From Parus major (taxonomy: Eukaryota; Chordata; Aves; Passeriformes; Paridae): DNA of 64,000 nucleotides. The notes under the pieces are model-generated. The model was not told the origin of the DNA, did no database searches, and saw nothing but the letters and a program-made list of their open reading frames with translations. Location: positions 70,236,640 to 70,300,639 of the forward strand of contig NC_031769.1 in the NCBI RefSeq assembly GCF_001522545.3, written 5' to 3'. This document shows positions 63,089 through 64,000 of this stretch, piece after piece; positions within the stretch are counted from its first letter, which is position 1; every line of letters starts with the position of its first letter. The translations under genes and the position numbers were made by a program.

Positions 63089-64000
63089 AAGAATCAAAGA
63101 TTTAAGATTTTTGCAGAGCATATCTAATATGTAGATGTGTAAAAGATGTGAATATGGGTCCTCGTCTGCACCTTCTCCAGTTGTAATGGTCTTATTTCAT
63201 TCTCTGTTCAGCTTCAGATACTCAGAGATTTTCCTTAAGCAGAAGAAGGGCTTATGAATTTCAGTCTGGTGCTCCAGCTACAGTATAGGTCTGACACTTC
63301 AGAAAATGCTTACATAAAAGTACATGCTTGCTGTCACCTTAACTCTGTCTATCCTGTCCTTACTCTTAAGACCCTTTTTCTTATATGTCAGGGCTACTAA
63401 TGCACTTACTGTTTTCCTTATACATAGCTCTAAAGAGAAGCTACTGTTTTCATTTTGTGTCCTTTTCACTGAAAACACATTTTAATGTTTTAAAAGTAAT
63501 TTCATTCATAATCAATTATGTCGTTGAAACCCAAGGAAGCAGATGGAATAATTGTGAAGAAATTCTTCAGCCCAAAATTATTAACTAAAAACTATGTAGA
63601 TAGAAGTCTGTTAATATGGTTAAAACCAGGAACTAATGCTTGGTATTACTGTTTTCTAAGATAAAAAGAGGATCATGCAAAATACTTAATTAATAGTGTT
63701 AACAACAGTACATTTTCATTGTTAATTTGCTGCATACACAAATTTACCTTTCCTTTTTACATTCTTAGCCTGTCAATTTTCATTGATAGGAGTGGAAAAT
63801 ACCTAGTGCATTTATATAAATATATCTGTAGGCTCTGTGGTTTTGCACTACCTACATGACGGTGCCTGACACAACATGTACACAGTCCACTTCCATTTCC
63901 TCAACACACTTAATCTCTGAATCAGTTTGATACAATTTCTTTTAGTCACATGTATCATGCAAAACAATCACTTCTTCAGCCAGTTTAACAGCTACTAGGT
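63089..64000. other. Non-coding stretch to the window end
   Basis: AT-rich sequence. A 67-codon plus-strand frame (63385-63588) has no recognisable domain. The end of the window is arbitrary. Confidence 0.5.

Overview
The window looks like non-coding DNA from a bird nuclear genome, probably an intergenic desert or part of a very large intron. The bird call rests on four truncated CR1 retroposons that end in the avian/sauropsid CR1 3' terminus (GGTCC-TTCCAACCCAAA followed by ATTCTATG-type octamers). It is supported by at least two, probably three, solo retroviral LTRs of 550-690 bp, one of which I recognise as a common avian ERV (ERVL-like) LTR family. A neoavian or songbird source is my guess and is not demonstrated. 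The background is AT-rich, CpG-poor and full of A/T runs. There are two assembly gaps (22164-22327 and 56040-56506).

Layout: 1-577 is unremarkable apart from a TTTTGTG/TTTG repeat at 481-531. A compact GC- and CpG-rich patch sits at about 733-990. From 991 to 9392 nothing but AT-rich sequence is recognised. A solo LTR lies at 9393-9949 (+). A CR1 3' fragment is at 12500-12819 (+). A probable solo LTR at 18418-19101 (+) is followed only 198 bp later by a second LTR at 19300-19987 (-), the best-defined element in the window, with TG...CA ends and an exact 5-bp target duplication. A short CR1 tail is at 21361-21484 (+), and the first gap follows at 22164. An AT palindrome lies near 27 kb and a T/G-rich tract near 28.4 kb. 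A CR1 fragment in the opposite orientation is at 41682-42013 (-). Microsatellites lie at 44943-45013 (TATC), 48597-48655 (TG/TA/CA) and 55430-55545 (GGAA/GGCA). A small CR1 tail is at 54515-54598 (+). The second gap begins inside a locally CpG-rich, promoter- or LTR-like patch at 55895-56570.

No protein-coding gene, rRNA, tRNA or CRISPR array can be supported. The longest open frame is 163 codons (39328-39819, +), and neither it nor any other open frame shows a recognisable domain. There is therefore no pathway or operon to describe. The structure present is a record of retroposon and endogenous retrovirus insertions plus microsatellite growth. I found no evidence for an undescribed biological system. 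The items most worth a second look are the GC island at 733-990, the sequence hidden in the 56040-56506 gap, and the pair of opposed LTRs at 18.4-20.0 kb.
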